From: Frankia alni
Lineage (GTDB): Bacteria > Actinomycetota > Actinomycetes > Frankiales > Frankiaceae
DNA length: 64,000 nt
Direction: 5' to 3'
Assembly: GCA_026225295.1 (NCBI GenBank)
Contig: JAMFSN010000035.1
Span: 1-64,000 of the forward strand
Both the position numbers and the translations under genes were made by a program. Shown here piece after piece: positions 1-8,270 of the stretch; the stretch's first letter is position 1, and the number at the start of each line of letters is the position of its first letter. The notes below the pieces were generated by a model that saw only the letters and a list, made by a program, of their open reading frames with translations, was not told the DNA's origin and searched no databases.

Positions 1-115
1 CACGGATGCGGACAGCCCGTCGCGCGACAGGTCCGGGATGTGTCATCGTCCGTGCGGGAACATCCGCCGGGCCGGCTCGTCGCCGGTTCCGGGCCCCCGA
101 CGAAGGGAGGCGGGC

Positions 116-1330
116 GTGGATTTCGCGCCGAGCCCGAAGGCCGCGGACTACCGCGAGCGGCTCACCGCGTTCATGGACGAGTTCGTCTACCCGGCCGAGC
201 CGCTGTACGAGGCCTACCGCCGTGAACACGGTCCCGACGATCACACCGTCCCGCCCGTCGTCGAGGAGTTGAAGATCGAGGCCCGCAAGCGGGGGCTGTG
301 GAATCTCTTCCTGCCCGACAACGACGACCCGGCCCACGGACTGTCGGTGCTCGACTACGCTCAGCTGGCCGAAATCACCGGTCGCAGCGCCTCGATCGCG
401 CCCGAGGCGTTGAACTGCGGCGCGCCCGACACCGGCAACATGGAGGTGCTGCACCTGTTCGGCACGAGCGCCCAGAAGGAACGGTGGCTGCGGCCCCTGC
501 TCGAGGGCGAGATCCGGTCCGCGTTCGCGATGACCGAGCCGGACGTGGCGTCGTCGGACGCGACCAACATCCAGACCTCGATCCGCCGCGCGGGCGACGA
601 GTACGTCATCAACGGCCGCAAGTGGTGGATCTCCGGGGTGGCCGACCCCCGCTGCCGGATCCTCATCGTGATGGGCAAGACCGACCCGGCGGCGCCGACC
701 TACCGGCAGCAGTCCAACGTCCTGGTGCCGATCGACACCCCGGGCGTCGAGATCGTCCGGCCCCTGCCCGTCTTCGGGTACTGGGACCAGCACGGGCACT
801 GCGAGCTGCGGTTCACCGATGTCCGGGTGCCGGTCGAGAACCTCATCGCCAACGAGGGTGACGGGTTCATGATCTCCCAGTCCCGCCTGGGCCCGGGCCG
901 GATCCACCACTGCATGCGGATGATCGGGACGGCCGAGCGGGCGTTGGAGTACCTGTGCCGGCGGGCGACCTCGCGGGTCGCGTTCGGCGGACCGCTGTCC
1001 GACCAGGGCGTCGTGCGCCAGCAGATCGCCGAGTCGCGGATGGAGATCGAGCAGGCCCGGCTGCTCACCCTGAAGACGGCCTGGCTCATCGACAACGTCG
1101 GGGTCAAGGGGGCCCGTACCGAGATCGCCGCGATCAAGGTGATCGCCCCCCGGGTCGCGCTGGCGGTCCTCGACCGGGCCATTCAGGTGCACGGCGGCGC
1201 CGGGGTGTCGGACGACTTCCCGCTCGCCTCGATGTGGGCCCACGCCCGCACCCTGCGGCTCGCCGACGGACCGGATGAGGTGCACGTACGAACCGTCGCC
1301 CGCCAGGAACTGGGCCGGTACCGCGACTGA
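116..1330 (+). CDS. acyl-CoA dehydrogenase
   Basis: FAD-dependent acyl-CoA dehydrogenase of 404 residues, expected to oxidise an acyl-CoA to the 2-enoyl-CoA in a cytosolic beta-oxidation-type pathway. Visible marks are the middle-domain motif [12 protein letters not shown], the substrate-side WWISGVAD segment, and the C-terminal helical domain with [15 protein letters not shown]. Length is normal for the family. I start at GTG 116 because GGAGG lies 6-7 bases upstream; the reading frame stays open upstream to base 38 without a ribosome site. The N-terminus ([21 protein letters not shown]) resembles ACAD10/11-type bacterial homologues, which act on hydroxyacyl-CoAs after phosphorylation. That specificity is inference. 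The next gene, an SDR, follows on the same strand after 184 bases. Confidence 0.9.
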   Translation: MDFAPSPKAADYRERLTAFMDEFVYPAEPLYEAYRREHGPDDHTVPPVVEELKIEARKRGLWNLFLPDNDDPAHGLSVLDYAQLAEITGRSASIAPEALNCGAPDTGNMEVLHLFGTSAQKERWLRPLLEGEIRSAFAMTEPDVASSDATNIQTSIRRAGDEYVINGRKWWISGVADPRCRILIVMGKTDPAAPTYRQQSNVLVPIDTPGVEIVRPLPVFGYWDQHGHCELRFTDVRVPVENLIANEGDGFMISQSRLGPGRIHHCMRMIGTAERALEYLCRRATSRVAFGGPLSDQGVVRQQIAESRMEIEQARLLTLKTAWLIDNVGVKGARTEIAAIKVIAPRVALAVLDRAIQVHGGAGVSDDFPLASMWAHARTLRLADGPDEVHVRTVARQELGRYRD

Positions 1331-1514
1331 GGCGGTGGCCGCCGGGCCGCGCTGGTACCGACCGGGCCCGAACGGCCCGGGACGGATCGCCGAGCGGGGT
1401 GGTGGGTACCCGCGCAAGTCCTGGAATGTGGTCCAGCGGGTATCTTGTCGCCCGTCGGGCCGGCGCCGTCAGCCGGTGCGGGACGTGCGCAGAAACCAGG
1501 AGGCACCAGCGGTG

Positions 1515-2555
1515 ATGTCGTCGGCACGCGATCGGGTCAGCCTCCCCGCGGGCCTCCCCGCCGCTCTCCCGGCGGGTCTGTCGGCCGGCCTGGGGCGCGC
1601 TGGTCGCCAGGTGGCTGGGTACTTCACCCGGGAGGTGGACCCGGGCGCGGGTGACCTGACCGGCAAGGTCATCGTCGTCACCGGCGCGGCCCGCGGGATC
1701 GGGGCGGCGGTCGCCCGGAACCTGGCCGGCCGGGGCGCCCGACTCGCGCTGCTCGGGCTCGAACCGGACGAGCTGAAGATCGTGGCGGAGGACTGTGGCG
1801 ACGGCGCGGCCTGGTGGGAGGTCGACGTGGCCAACGGCGAGGAGCTGGCCAAGGTCGCCCTCGGCGTCGCCGAACACTTCGGGGGCGTCGACGCCGCGGT
1901 GGTCAACGCCGGGATCGGCGGCGGCGGTCCGGTCGTGCTCGCCGACCCGACCGCCTTCGATCGGATCATCGAGGTCAACCTGCTGGGAAGCGTGCGAACG
2001 GCCCGGGCCTTCCTGCCCTACCTGGTGGACCGGCGCGGTTACCTTCTGCAGATCGCGTCCCTGGCGGCGATCGCGCACACCCCGATGATGTCGGCGTACT
2101 GCGCGAGCAAGGCGGGCGTCGAGGCGTTCGCCGACTGCCTGCGCACCGAGGTCGGGCACCACGGGGTCGGCGTCGGGGTCGCCTACCTGTCGTGGATCGA
2201 CACCGACATGGTGCGGGGTGGGGACGCGGTCGAGGGCCTGGGGAATCTGCGGGCTTCGGCGCCGTTCCCGCTCAACCGGACATATCCGATCGCGACGGCC
2301 GCTGACCAGATCGCGGCCGGGGTCGCCGCCCGCGCGACCCGGGTCTATGCGCCCCGGTGGGTCGCCGCGCTGCTGCGGAGCCGGGGCCTCCAGCCGACCC
2401 GGCTGCCCCGGCCCCTGACGCAGAAGATCGCCCGGATCGAGGAGATACTGCGCTCGAGCGGCACGGGCCGCTCCGCGTCGGTCGGGGCCGGCGGCGAGGC
2501 CGACGCCCGCGAGTACGCCCGCCCGGTCCCGGCCGAGGTCAGCGACTCCCGCTGA
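1515..2555 (+). CDS. short-chain dehydrogenase/reductase (SDR)
   Basis: NAD(P)-dependent oxidoreductase of 346 residues. The Rossmann motif is VTGAARGIGAA, the structural motif is VVNAGIGGGG (NAG), and the catalytic Ser and YxxxK appear as QIASLAAI and YCASK. A roughly 45-residue N-terminal extension and an 80-residue C-terminal tail make it longer than the usual 250 residues, as in the mycobacterial-type 'extended classical' SDRs. Start ATG 1515 is preceded by AGGAGG at 1498-1503; GTG 1512 is an in-frame alternative. The substrate cannot be read from sequence. Its 3' end overlaps the convergent membrane-protein gene by 17 bases. Confidence 0.85.
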   Translation: MSSARDRVSLPAGLPAALPAGLSAGLGRAGRQVAGYFTREVDPGAGDLTGKVIVVTGAARGIGAAVARNLAGRGARLALLGLEPDELKIVAEDCGDGAAWWEVDVANGEELAKVALGVAEHFGGVDAAVVNAGIGGGGPVVLADPTAFDRIIEVNLLGSVRTARAFLPYLVDRRGYLLQIASLAAIAHTPMMSAYCASKAGVEAFADCLRTEVGHHGVGVGVAYLSWIDTDMVRGGDAVEGLGNLRASAPFPLNRTYPIATAADQIAAGVAARATRVYAPRWVAALLRSRGLQPTRLPRPLTQKIARIEEILRSSGTGRSASVGAGGEADAREYARPVPAEVSDSR

Positions 2556-3756
2556 CCCGGATCGTCTTGTCGGCGGTCGCTCCGTTGCCGTTTGACGGAG
2601 CGTTGTTCGCGCCGGCCGCGCCCGAGCCGTTCGCGTTCTTCGAGGCGCCGCCGCCGGACCCGTTCGAGCCGTTGCCGTTCGTCGCCACCGTGACCGCGGA
2701 CGATGAGTTGGCCAACGTGTTCGGCAGCGTCAGCGGACCGGTGCCCGGCGCGTGGTCGTAGGCCCCGGAGCCGCCCGCGACCGCGATCGGGTCGCCACTG
2801 TCCCGCAGGCCCATGTCCTTCTGCTCGATGTCCAGGATGGCTGCCTCGACCTTGTAGAGCCGCTCGACCTTCGCGATCTCCGACTCGACGCCCTGGGCGA
2901 TGGCCCGCAGCTTCTTCTCGGCCTTGACCAGCCGCCGCTCCAGCTGGTGGTCGACGGCGTTCGGCCGCGGCTCGTCGCGCTCGGTCGGATCGTGCAGGTA
3001 CAGCTCGACCACGACCGACACCAGCGGGATGAGAGCCTGGAAGAACACCACGGCCATCGAGTTGGAGGTGGTACCGGCCCCGTTGACCCGGACCAGGACA
3101 CCGGCCACCGACAGGGCCGAGAAGATCGTCGCGGTCAGCAGCAACGCCAGGATCGACGGCCGCGATTCGACCAGCCGCTCCCGGACGAGCGGATCGATCT
3201 TCATCTTGCCGTCGGCCGCCTCCTTCAGCATCTCCCGCTGCGCGTGGGCCAGGATCGCGTCCTTGATCGCGTGCGCGAGAGCGAGCCCGGCGACGAACAC
3301 GGCCAGACCGAGCAGGCCGCCCAGCCACCACTGCACGCCGTAGCCGCCCACGTCGGCAACCACCGCGTAGGCCTGCGCGAACACGTAGAAGTCCAGGGAC
3401 GCGAGCAGGATCAGGGTGACGACCCGCAGCGACGAGGAGATCGCCATCGACGGAATCCGCTCCTGGACCCCGATGGCCCGCCACAGCCGGCCCTGCTCGA
3501 CCTTGTCCTTGACCATCTCGAGCTGGCGCTCGCGGCGCTCGGCCCGGGTATCCATCTCGAGGCGGAGCTCGGCGATCAGGGCCTCGACCGCGCGGGTGCC
3601 CGTGCGCGAGGACGCGCGGATCTTCTCGATCTCGGCGTCCTCGAGGCTCTTGAGCACCTTCGGACGCATCTCGGCGCCCGCGAGCGCGGTCCCAGCGTCC
3701 CCGACCTTGCGGATGAGCTGCTTGGCCAAACGGCCCTGCCGATGTCCCCTACGCAC
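2539..3756 (-). CDS. four-helix coiled-coil membrane protein (DUF4407-like)
   Basis: 405-residue membrane protein of unknown function. Residues 1-100 are charged and helical (likely coiled coil). Four hydrophobic segments follow at about 105-130, 142-165, 202-225 and 232-255. A second Lys/Glu-rich helix spans about 268-310, and the tail is rich in Gly, Asn and Ser. The arrangement resembles DUF4407 proteins; I assign that only tentatively. GTG start at 3756 with AAGGGG about 8 bases upstream. It is the third gene of a same-strand set with two lipoproteins, so it probably works at the cell envelope with them. Confidence 0.75.
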   Translation of the reverse strand: MRRGHRQGRLAKQLIRKVGDAGTALAGAEMRPKVLKSLEDAEIEKIRASSRTGTRAVEALIAELRLEMDTRAERRERQLEMVKDKVEQGRLWRAIGVQERIPSMAISSSLRVVTLILLASLDFYVFAQAYAVVADVGGYGVQWWLGGLLGLAVFVAGLALAHAIKDAILAHAQREMLKEAADGKMKIDPLVRERLVESRPSILALLLTATIFSALSVAGVLVRVNGAGTTSNSMAVVFFQALIPLVSVVVELYLHDPTERDEPRPNAVDHQLERRLVKAEKKLRAIAQGVESEIAKVERLYKVEAAILDIEQKDMGLRDSGDPIAVAGGSGAYDHAPGTGPLTLPNTLANSSSAVTVATNGNGSNGSGGGASKNANGSGAAGANNAPSNGNGATADKTIRVSGSR

Positions 3757-3778
3757 GTGAGAAGCCCCTTTTGTCTTT

Positions 3779-3815
3779 CGGTCGGTGCAGTGTGTTCGGT
3801 CGGTGCGGTGTCATT
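3779..3815. repeat. tandem repeat upstream of the membrane-protein gene
   Basis: Two imperfect copies of an 18-19 base unit beginning CGGTCGGTGC, followed by a third partial CGGTCG. They lie between the lipoprotein stop and the start of the downstream gene at 3756, in the leader of that gene if the three genes share a transcript. Slippage is the simplest origin. Confidence 0.6.
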
Positions 3816-3891
3816 CGGTCGTCAGGGGAAACGACCAGCAACGGTGCCGGGCCCAGGTGCCGCGGGCCCAGGTGCCCCGGGCCCCCGCGGC

Positions 3892-4716
3892 TCAGACACA
3901 ACTGGTGCTGATCCGCCGGCACAGCTCTCCCTCCAGGTAACGGGCCAGGTCCTGCTGGGGTCGGGTTCCCGTCGTCGCGTCGACGCCCAGGAAACGGACC
4001 GTGTCGGAGCCCAGCGAGGTGAGCTGGGCGGTGGCGAAGCAGCGACGCACGAGACCTTCGGCGAGGGCCGGCGAGGCCTGTTGGCCGTTGACGTTCAGGC
4101 AGTCGGGGCCGTTCGTCATGCCGAGCAGATCGCTCCAGACCAGGACGGTGACCTTGCCCAGGTGCAGACCGGGGGTGGAACGGACGGCCTGGATCTCGTG
4201 GTCGACCCCGGCCAGCACGTCGGTGACGCTGCCGGTCGGGTTCACGTGGACGCTCTGCACGGTGTGCTCGACCTGCGTCGCGAGAGCGCTGCTGGCGTGC
4301 ACGCGGTCCTTGCGCTCGCGGGTCTTGTTGGCCCGGTCGACCTTGAAGACGTTCTGCCCGGTGAAGCAGGGAGAGTAGGTCAGGCCGGAATCCTCGCCGC
4401 CGCTGGCCACCAGCCGCACGTACTCGCCGTCCTGGACGGCGACGTCCAGGTAGGGCCGCAGGGCGGCGGCGACCCGGCCGGCCGAGGCCGCCGAGTTGTC
4501 GTTGACGTCGAGCAGGATCAGCAGCAGCGGATAGGTGGTATCGCTGGTCGAGCCGCCGTCGAGCTGGTAGACGTCGCAGCCCCCGGACGCGGCGTCCGGG
4601 GCGGCGCCGGTCCGGCAGGCCCCGAGCACCGGGACCAGGGCGAGTGCGCCGACGGCGAGCAGCAGCGTCGCGCGGTTGCCGAAACGACGGTGACCGCTGC
4701 GGCGGGCCCGCATCAC
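3892..4716 (-). CDS. secreted lipoprotein, possibly VWA-like
   Basis: 274-residue predicted lipoprotein. After an Arg-rich start there is a hydrophobic stretch ending in the lipobox VLGAC (cleavage before Cys 34). The mature part begins with a beta-strand followed by ILLDVNDNSA, which could be the metal-site strand of a von Willebrand A-like fold, and has several Cys residues that could form disulfides. The family is not securely recognised. The GTG start overlaps the TGA of the upstream OmpA gene (GTGATG; 4 bases), so the two are translationally coupled. ATG 4713 is an alternative start. Confidence 0.75.
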   Translation of the reverse strand: MMRARRSGHRRFGNRATLLLAVGALALVPVLGACRTGAAPDAASGGCDVYQLDGGSTSDTTYPLLLILLDVNDNSAASAGRVAAALRPYLDVAVQDGEYVRLVASGGEDSGLTYSPCFTGQNVFKVDRANKTRERKDRVHASSALATQVEHTVQSVHVNPTGSVTDVLAGVDHEIQAVRSTPGLHLGKVTVLVWSDLLGMTNGPDCLNVNGQQASPALAEGLVRRCFATAQLTSLGSDTVRFLGVDATTGTRPQQDLARYLEGELCRRISTSCV

Positions 4717-5285
4717 GTGGTGCCCTTCAGGACGATCTCGACCCGGCGGGAGCGCGCGTCGGCGAGGTTCTTCTTCGCGCCGGCCTCGCCCTCTCCGCTG
4801 ACGACGATGCGCCGGGCCGAGATTCCCTGCGAGACCAGCCAGGTCTTTACCGACGCGGCCCGGGCCACCGACAGCCGAAGGTTGGTGGCGGCCGATCCCA
4901 GACCGTCGGTAAAGCCGATGACGCTGACCCTCCCGGCGCTGTTGCGGATCGCCGGGAGCACTTTCGACAAGGACGTTCGGGAGTCGGCCCGCAGCGTCGC
5001 GCTGTCGAGATCAAAAAGAAAGTCGGAACTCACGGTGGCCACCCGGTCCCCGTTGCTCATGGTCACAAAGGAACTCAACGGCGGGAGCGGGTTCGGCGCC
5101 ACGCTGGGTAGTCCACGGACGGCGGTCGGAGCCGGCACGAACACCGGACCGCTGCTCGCGCAGGCGGTCGCGAAAATCGCGACCAGTCCCAGTCCGGCCG
5201 TCACAGCCAGGCTCCGCGCGCGCAGAAACGCCCGGCCGCGCCGCGCGGCCGAGATCTTTGTGGCGGAGAGAATTGCCTGATGCAC
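4713..5285 (-). CDS. OmpA/MotB-domain lipoprotein
   Basis: 190-residue lipoprotein with a C-terminal OmpA-like peptidoglycan-binding domain. The N-terminus is basic, then hydrophobic, ending at the lipobox-like FATAC. The OmpA core is seen in SDFLFDLDSATLR, VIGFTDGLGSAATNLRLS and ADARSRRVEIVLK, which keep the Asp and Arg that bind diaminopimelate in known family members. Start GTG 5285 follows GGGGG by 5 bases; the frame is open further upstream to 5453 but without signal. It is the first gene of the envelope cassette and likely tethers it to the wall. Confidence 0.85.
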   Translation of the reverse strand: MHQAILSATKISAARRGRAFLRARSLAVTAGLGLVAIFATACASSGPVFVPAPTAVRGLPSVAPNPLPPLSSFVTMSNGDRVATVSSDFLFDLDSATLRADSRTSLSKVLPAIRNSAGRVSVIGFTDGLGSAATNLRLSVARAASVKTWLVSQGISARRIVVSGEGEAGAKKNLADARSRRVEIVLKGTT

Positions 5286-5466
5286 GAAGCCCCCATGGCG
5301 TACGAGGAGAACGATAACTGAGCCGGTCAGCCGCACCCACGCAGGCCTGGGGACCGTTGTGATTGTGATCGTCGCTCGTCGCTCCATTGCGAAAAGACCA
5401 TCGGGCGAGCAGTTCCGCGGATCGTCCGGAGTGATCCTTTGATTTCGGACCACCCTTCGGGACTGT

Positions 5467-7497
5467 TCAGTTCCGGGGGTTGAGCGGTAGCCAGGCCGAG
5501 ATCACGGTGCCGCCGGTGGCCGGGCTGTCCACGTCGGTGGTGCCGCCGAGGGCCCGCACGCGGTGCGCGATCCCGCTCAGGCCGTGCCCGCGCGGATCGG
5601 CCCCGCCCCGGCCGTCGTCGCTGACCACGATTTCCAGCACGCCGGAGGCCCCGGGCCCGTCCGGGCCGGCGCCCGGTTGGCCGGTGCTCGGTTCGGCGGC
5701 GCCCGGTTCGGCGGCGTCGTGGGCATCGGCGTCCGGGTCTGGCTCGGCGTCGCCATCGGCGTCGCCATCGGCGTCGCCATCGGCGTCGGCGCCGGTGGTG
5801 ACGACGATGGTGACGCGGTGGGCCCGGGCGTGCTTCACCGCGTTGGTGACCGTCTCGGCGATGACGAAGTACGCGGCCCGCTCGATCGGGCTGTCGAACC
5901 GGGCCGCGGGGATGTCGACCTCGATCGCGACGGATCCGCCCGCGCGGTCGGACGGCGGCGCCAGCCGCCCCACCAGGTCGCCGACCGCCGGCGCCAACCC
6001 GGCCTGCCCGAGAACCGGCGGCGCCTGCCCGCGGGCCAGCAGTTGGAGCTCGTAGCGGGTCTCCCGCACCTGACGGAGCGCTTCCCCGATCACCTCGCGG
6101 GCGGCCGGCGCCGCGACGTCGGTGTCGAGATCCCCCAACCGTTCCTCGAGCCCCTCGAGCCGCTGCTGGGTGCCCTCCTCGAGCGCGTGGGCGAAGCGGG
6201 CCTGTTCGGCGTCGACGGCCGTCGTCATCCGCGCCGTCGACCGGGAGACCCCGGCGATCTCGGCGTGCAGTCCGGCCTGCCGGCGCCCGTTCTCCATCGA
6301 GGCGGCCACCGCCCGGGCCGCGGTCTCGACCAGGGGGCGGTTGCGGGCCAGCGCCGGGTCCCCGGTCAGCAGGGCCAGTGTCGTGCCCTCCGCGCCCGCC
6401 ACCGCGTGGACGAACCGGCCGTCGGTGCCGTCCGGAGGGACTCCGGAGGTGCCGTCGGCATCCAGCCATTCGCCGGTCTCCTCGACCTGGTACCACAGCT
6501 GCGCGCTGGGGTCCGACAGCATCGCCCGCAGGGCCGACCGCACCTGCCCGATGTCGGAGGTGGCCCGCAACCGGTCCGCGAGTTCCGCGACCCGGCCGCC
6601 GTCGAGCCGCCGCCGGATCACCACCAGCAGGATGGCGGCCGGCACCCCGAGCAGGATGACCCCTTCGGCGTCGGAGAAGCCGTAGAGCACGCTCTCGGCG
6701 CCGCCGAACATCCAGATCAGACCGGTGACGGCGAAGGCGAGCCCGGCCGCGCCGGTCGCTCCGGCCACCGGGACGGCGTACCGCCGGTCGGGCCCGCTCA
6801 TCCAGATCGGTCGGATCACGAACAACGCACCGAAACCGACCGCGACCGCGGCCGTCCCCGCGTCGTAGAAGGAGGTCGCGGCGTGGAACGCCGTCCGGTC
6901 CGGCCACACCGTCGGCCACGCCTCGCCGGGCGGGAAGCTGTGCCAGGACGGTCGGGAAAAGATCACGATCGGCACGGTCCAGGTCGCGATGAAGACCAGC
7001 AGGGCCAGGATCGCTCGGCCGGCCCGGCCGGAGAACCACGGTCGCGGGAACCGCAGGAGTCCCCACACCCCGACGAGAACCGGGGCCGGCCCGATGAGCG
7101 TCGAGATCAACGGTAAGGGGCCGGTCTGCCATTCGTTGAGCCAGGCGGCCGGCCACAGGATCGCGGCGATCCCGAACGCCACCGCCGTGGCCCGCTGGCC
7201 CGGTTCGTCCCAGACGATGGCGCCGGCGGCCGAGAACGCCAGGGCGACCGCGAGGTTGACCGCGAACAGCAGGGGCTGGCGGGCCGCCAACGGCTCGATG
7301 AACAGCACGGCGAGCCCGCCGGTCACCAGCGTCCACCGGGCGGTCCGGCCGACGACCGCGTCGGCACTGGTCCGGCGGCCGGTCAGCCGGCCCGGTCCGT
7401 CGGTGGGCCGGGCGTCCGCCCGGCCCGACGCCGGGACCGGCCCCCGCGCACCGGGGCCGAGCCGCCGCCCGGCGGCCGGCGGCCGGCGCGGCGACAT
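5467..7497 (-). CDS. histidine-kinase-like membrane protein lacking the phospho-acceptor His
   Basis: 676-residue membrane sensor. Seven or so hydrophobic helices (about residues 50-290) are followed by a GAF-like region, a HisKA_3-like helix and an ATPase domain. The ATPase keeps its N-box (AETVTNAVKHA, Asn 552) and both glycine boxes (SDDGRGG and GHGLSG). The dimerisation helix, normally ELHDGxQQRL, reads ALEEGTQQRL: the acceptor His is Glu 440 (codon 6178-6180) and the next Asp is also Glu. An Asp/Ala/Pro-rich insert splits the ATPase domain between the N- and G1-boxes. Start ATG 7497 has GGAGGGAG upstream. It lies 74 bases after the response regulator of the same locus, so it may supply ATP-dependent kinase activity to a partner. 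Confidence 0.85.
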   Translation of the reverse strand: MSPRRPPAAGRRLGPGARGPVPASGRADARPTDGPGRLTGRRTSADAVVGRTARWTLVTGGLAVLFIEPLAARQPLLFAVNLAVALAFSAAGAIVWDEPGQRATAVAFGIAAILWPAAWLNEWQTGPLPLISTLIGPAPVLVGVWGLLRFPRPWFSGRAGRAILALLVFIATWTVPIVIFSRPSWHSFPPGEAWPTVWPDRTAFHAATSFYDAGTAAVAVGFGALFVIRPIWMSGPDRRYAVPVAGATGAAGLAFAVTGLIWMFGGAESVLYGFSDAEGVILLGVPAAILLVVIRRRLDGGRVAELADRLRATSDIGQVRSALRAMLSDPSAQLWYQVEETGEWLDADGTSGVPPDGTDGRFVHAVAGAEGTTLALLTGDPALARNRPLVETAARAVAASMENGRRQAGLHAEIAGVSRSTARMTTAVDAEQARFAHALEEGTQQRLEGLEERLGDLDTDVAAPAAREVIGEALRQVRETRYELQLLARGQAPPVLGQAGLAPAVGDLVGRLAPPSDRAGGSVAIEVDIPAARFDSPIERAAYFVIAETVTNAVKHARAHRVTIVVTTGADADGDADGDADGDAEPDPDADAHDAAEPGAAEPSTGQPGAGPDGPGASGVLEIVVSDDGRGGADPRGHGLSGIAHRVRALGGTTDVDSPATGGTVISAWLPLNPRN
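5746..5789. repeat. 12-bp tandem repeat inside the kinase ATPase domain
   Basis: Three full copies and one partial copy of GGCGTCGCCATC, in frame, encoding repeated Asp-Ala-Asp-Gly on the minus strand. They form part of the acidic insert between the N-box and the G1-box of the ATPase domain. The 12-base unit changes length without breaking the frame. Confidence 0.9.
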
Positions 7498-7571
7498 ACC
7501 GTCGCTCTCCCTCCGACCGCGGACCAAAGGGGGATCATTTCAGAGCGCGGTACCCGGTCGCGGTCGGCCGG

Positions 7572-8270
7572 TCAGGTGTAATGGATCTTACGTTCGGTCC
7601 CTTCGGTCGGGCCGGCTCCCGGATTGACCCGCAGCCACACGAGGGTGGCCAGGACCCGACGGTTGTCGTCGCCGGACGTCTGCAGGTTGAGTTTGGCGAA
7701 CAGGTTCGCGACGTGGGTCTCGACGGTCTTGGCCGAGAGGTTCATCAGCTGGCCGATGCCCGCGTTGGAGCGGCCCTCGGCCAGATGCCGCAGCGTCTCG
7801 TGCTCGCGGGGGGTCAACGCGCCGAGCTCGGTGTCGCGCCGGCGGGCGGCCAGCAGCCGGCCGACCACGTCGGCGTCCACCACCTGCTCGCCGGCGCTGA
7901 CCCGGCGCAGCGCGTCGCGCAGGATCTCGACGTTGCCGACCCGGTCCTTGAGCAGGTAGCCGACCCCCGGCAGACCGGGGGTGAGCAGGCGGATCGCGTA
8001 GATCGTCTCGACATAGGCCGACAGCACGAGAACCCCGAGGCGGGGGTACCGCTGCTTGAGGTCTTCGGCCGCGACCAGCCCCTCGTCGCGGAAGTCGGGC
8101 GGCATCCGGATGTCGAGGATCACCGCATCGGGCAGGTCGTCGCCGGCCAGCCGGGCGAGCAGTTCGTCGGCGGTGCCGACCGACAGCACGACCTCGAGAC
8201 CGGCCTGGCGCAGCAGCAGCTCGAGGCCTTCGCGGAACAGGGCGCCGTCCTCGGCGATCGCTACACGCAT
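7572..8270 (-). CDS. LuxR/NarL-type response regulator
   Basis: 232-residue two-component response regulator. The receiver has the acidic pair near the start (IAEDGALF), the phospho-acceptor Asp in VILDIRMPP, and the conserved Lys in YLLKDRVGN. The C-terminal LuxR helix-turn-helix reads LTPREHETLRHLAEG and NAGIGQLMNLSAKTVETHVANLF. ATG 8270 overlaps the end of the upstream kinase gene by 10 bases, and there is no strong ribosome site, so translation is probably coupled. It sits between two kinase-like genes and is the expected output of both; its targets are unknown. Confidence 0.93.
   Translation of the reverse strand: MRVAIAEDGALFREGLELLLRQAGLEVVLSVGTADELLARLAGDDLPDAVILDIRMPPDFRDEGLVAAEDLKQRYPRLGVLVLSAYVETIYAIRLLTPGLPGVGYLLKDRVGNVEILRDALRRVSAGEQVVDADVVGRLLAARRRDTELGALTPREHETLRHLAEGRSNAGIGQLMNLSAKTVETHVANLFAKLNLQTSGDDNRRVLATLVWLRVNPGAGPTEGTERKIHYT

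Noticed and set aside
2345-3484. Long minus-strand open frame overlapping the SDR and the membrane-protein genes
   Set aside because: It reads as Arg/Gly/Ala-rich low complexity, typical of the shadow of a GC-rich gene in another frame.
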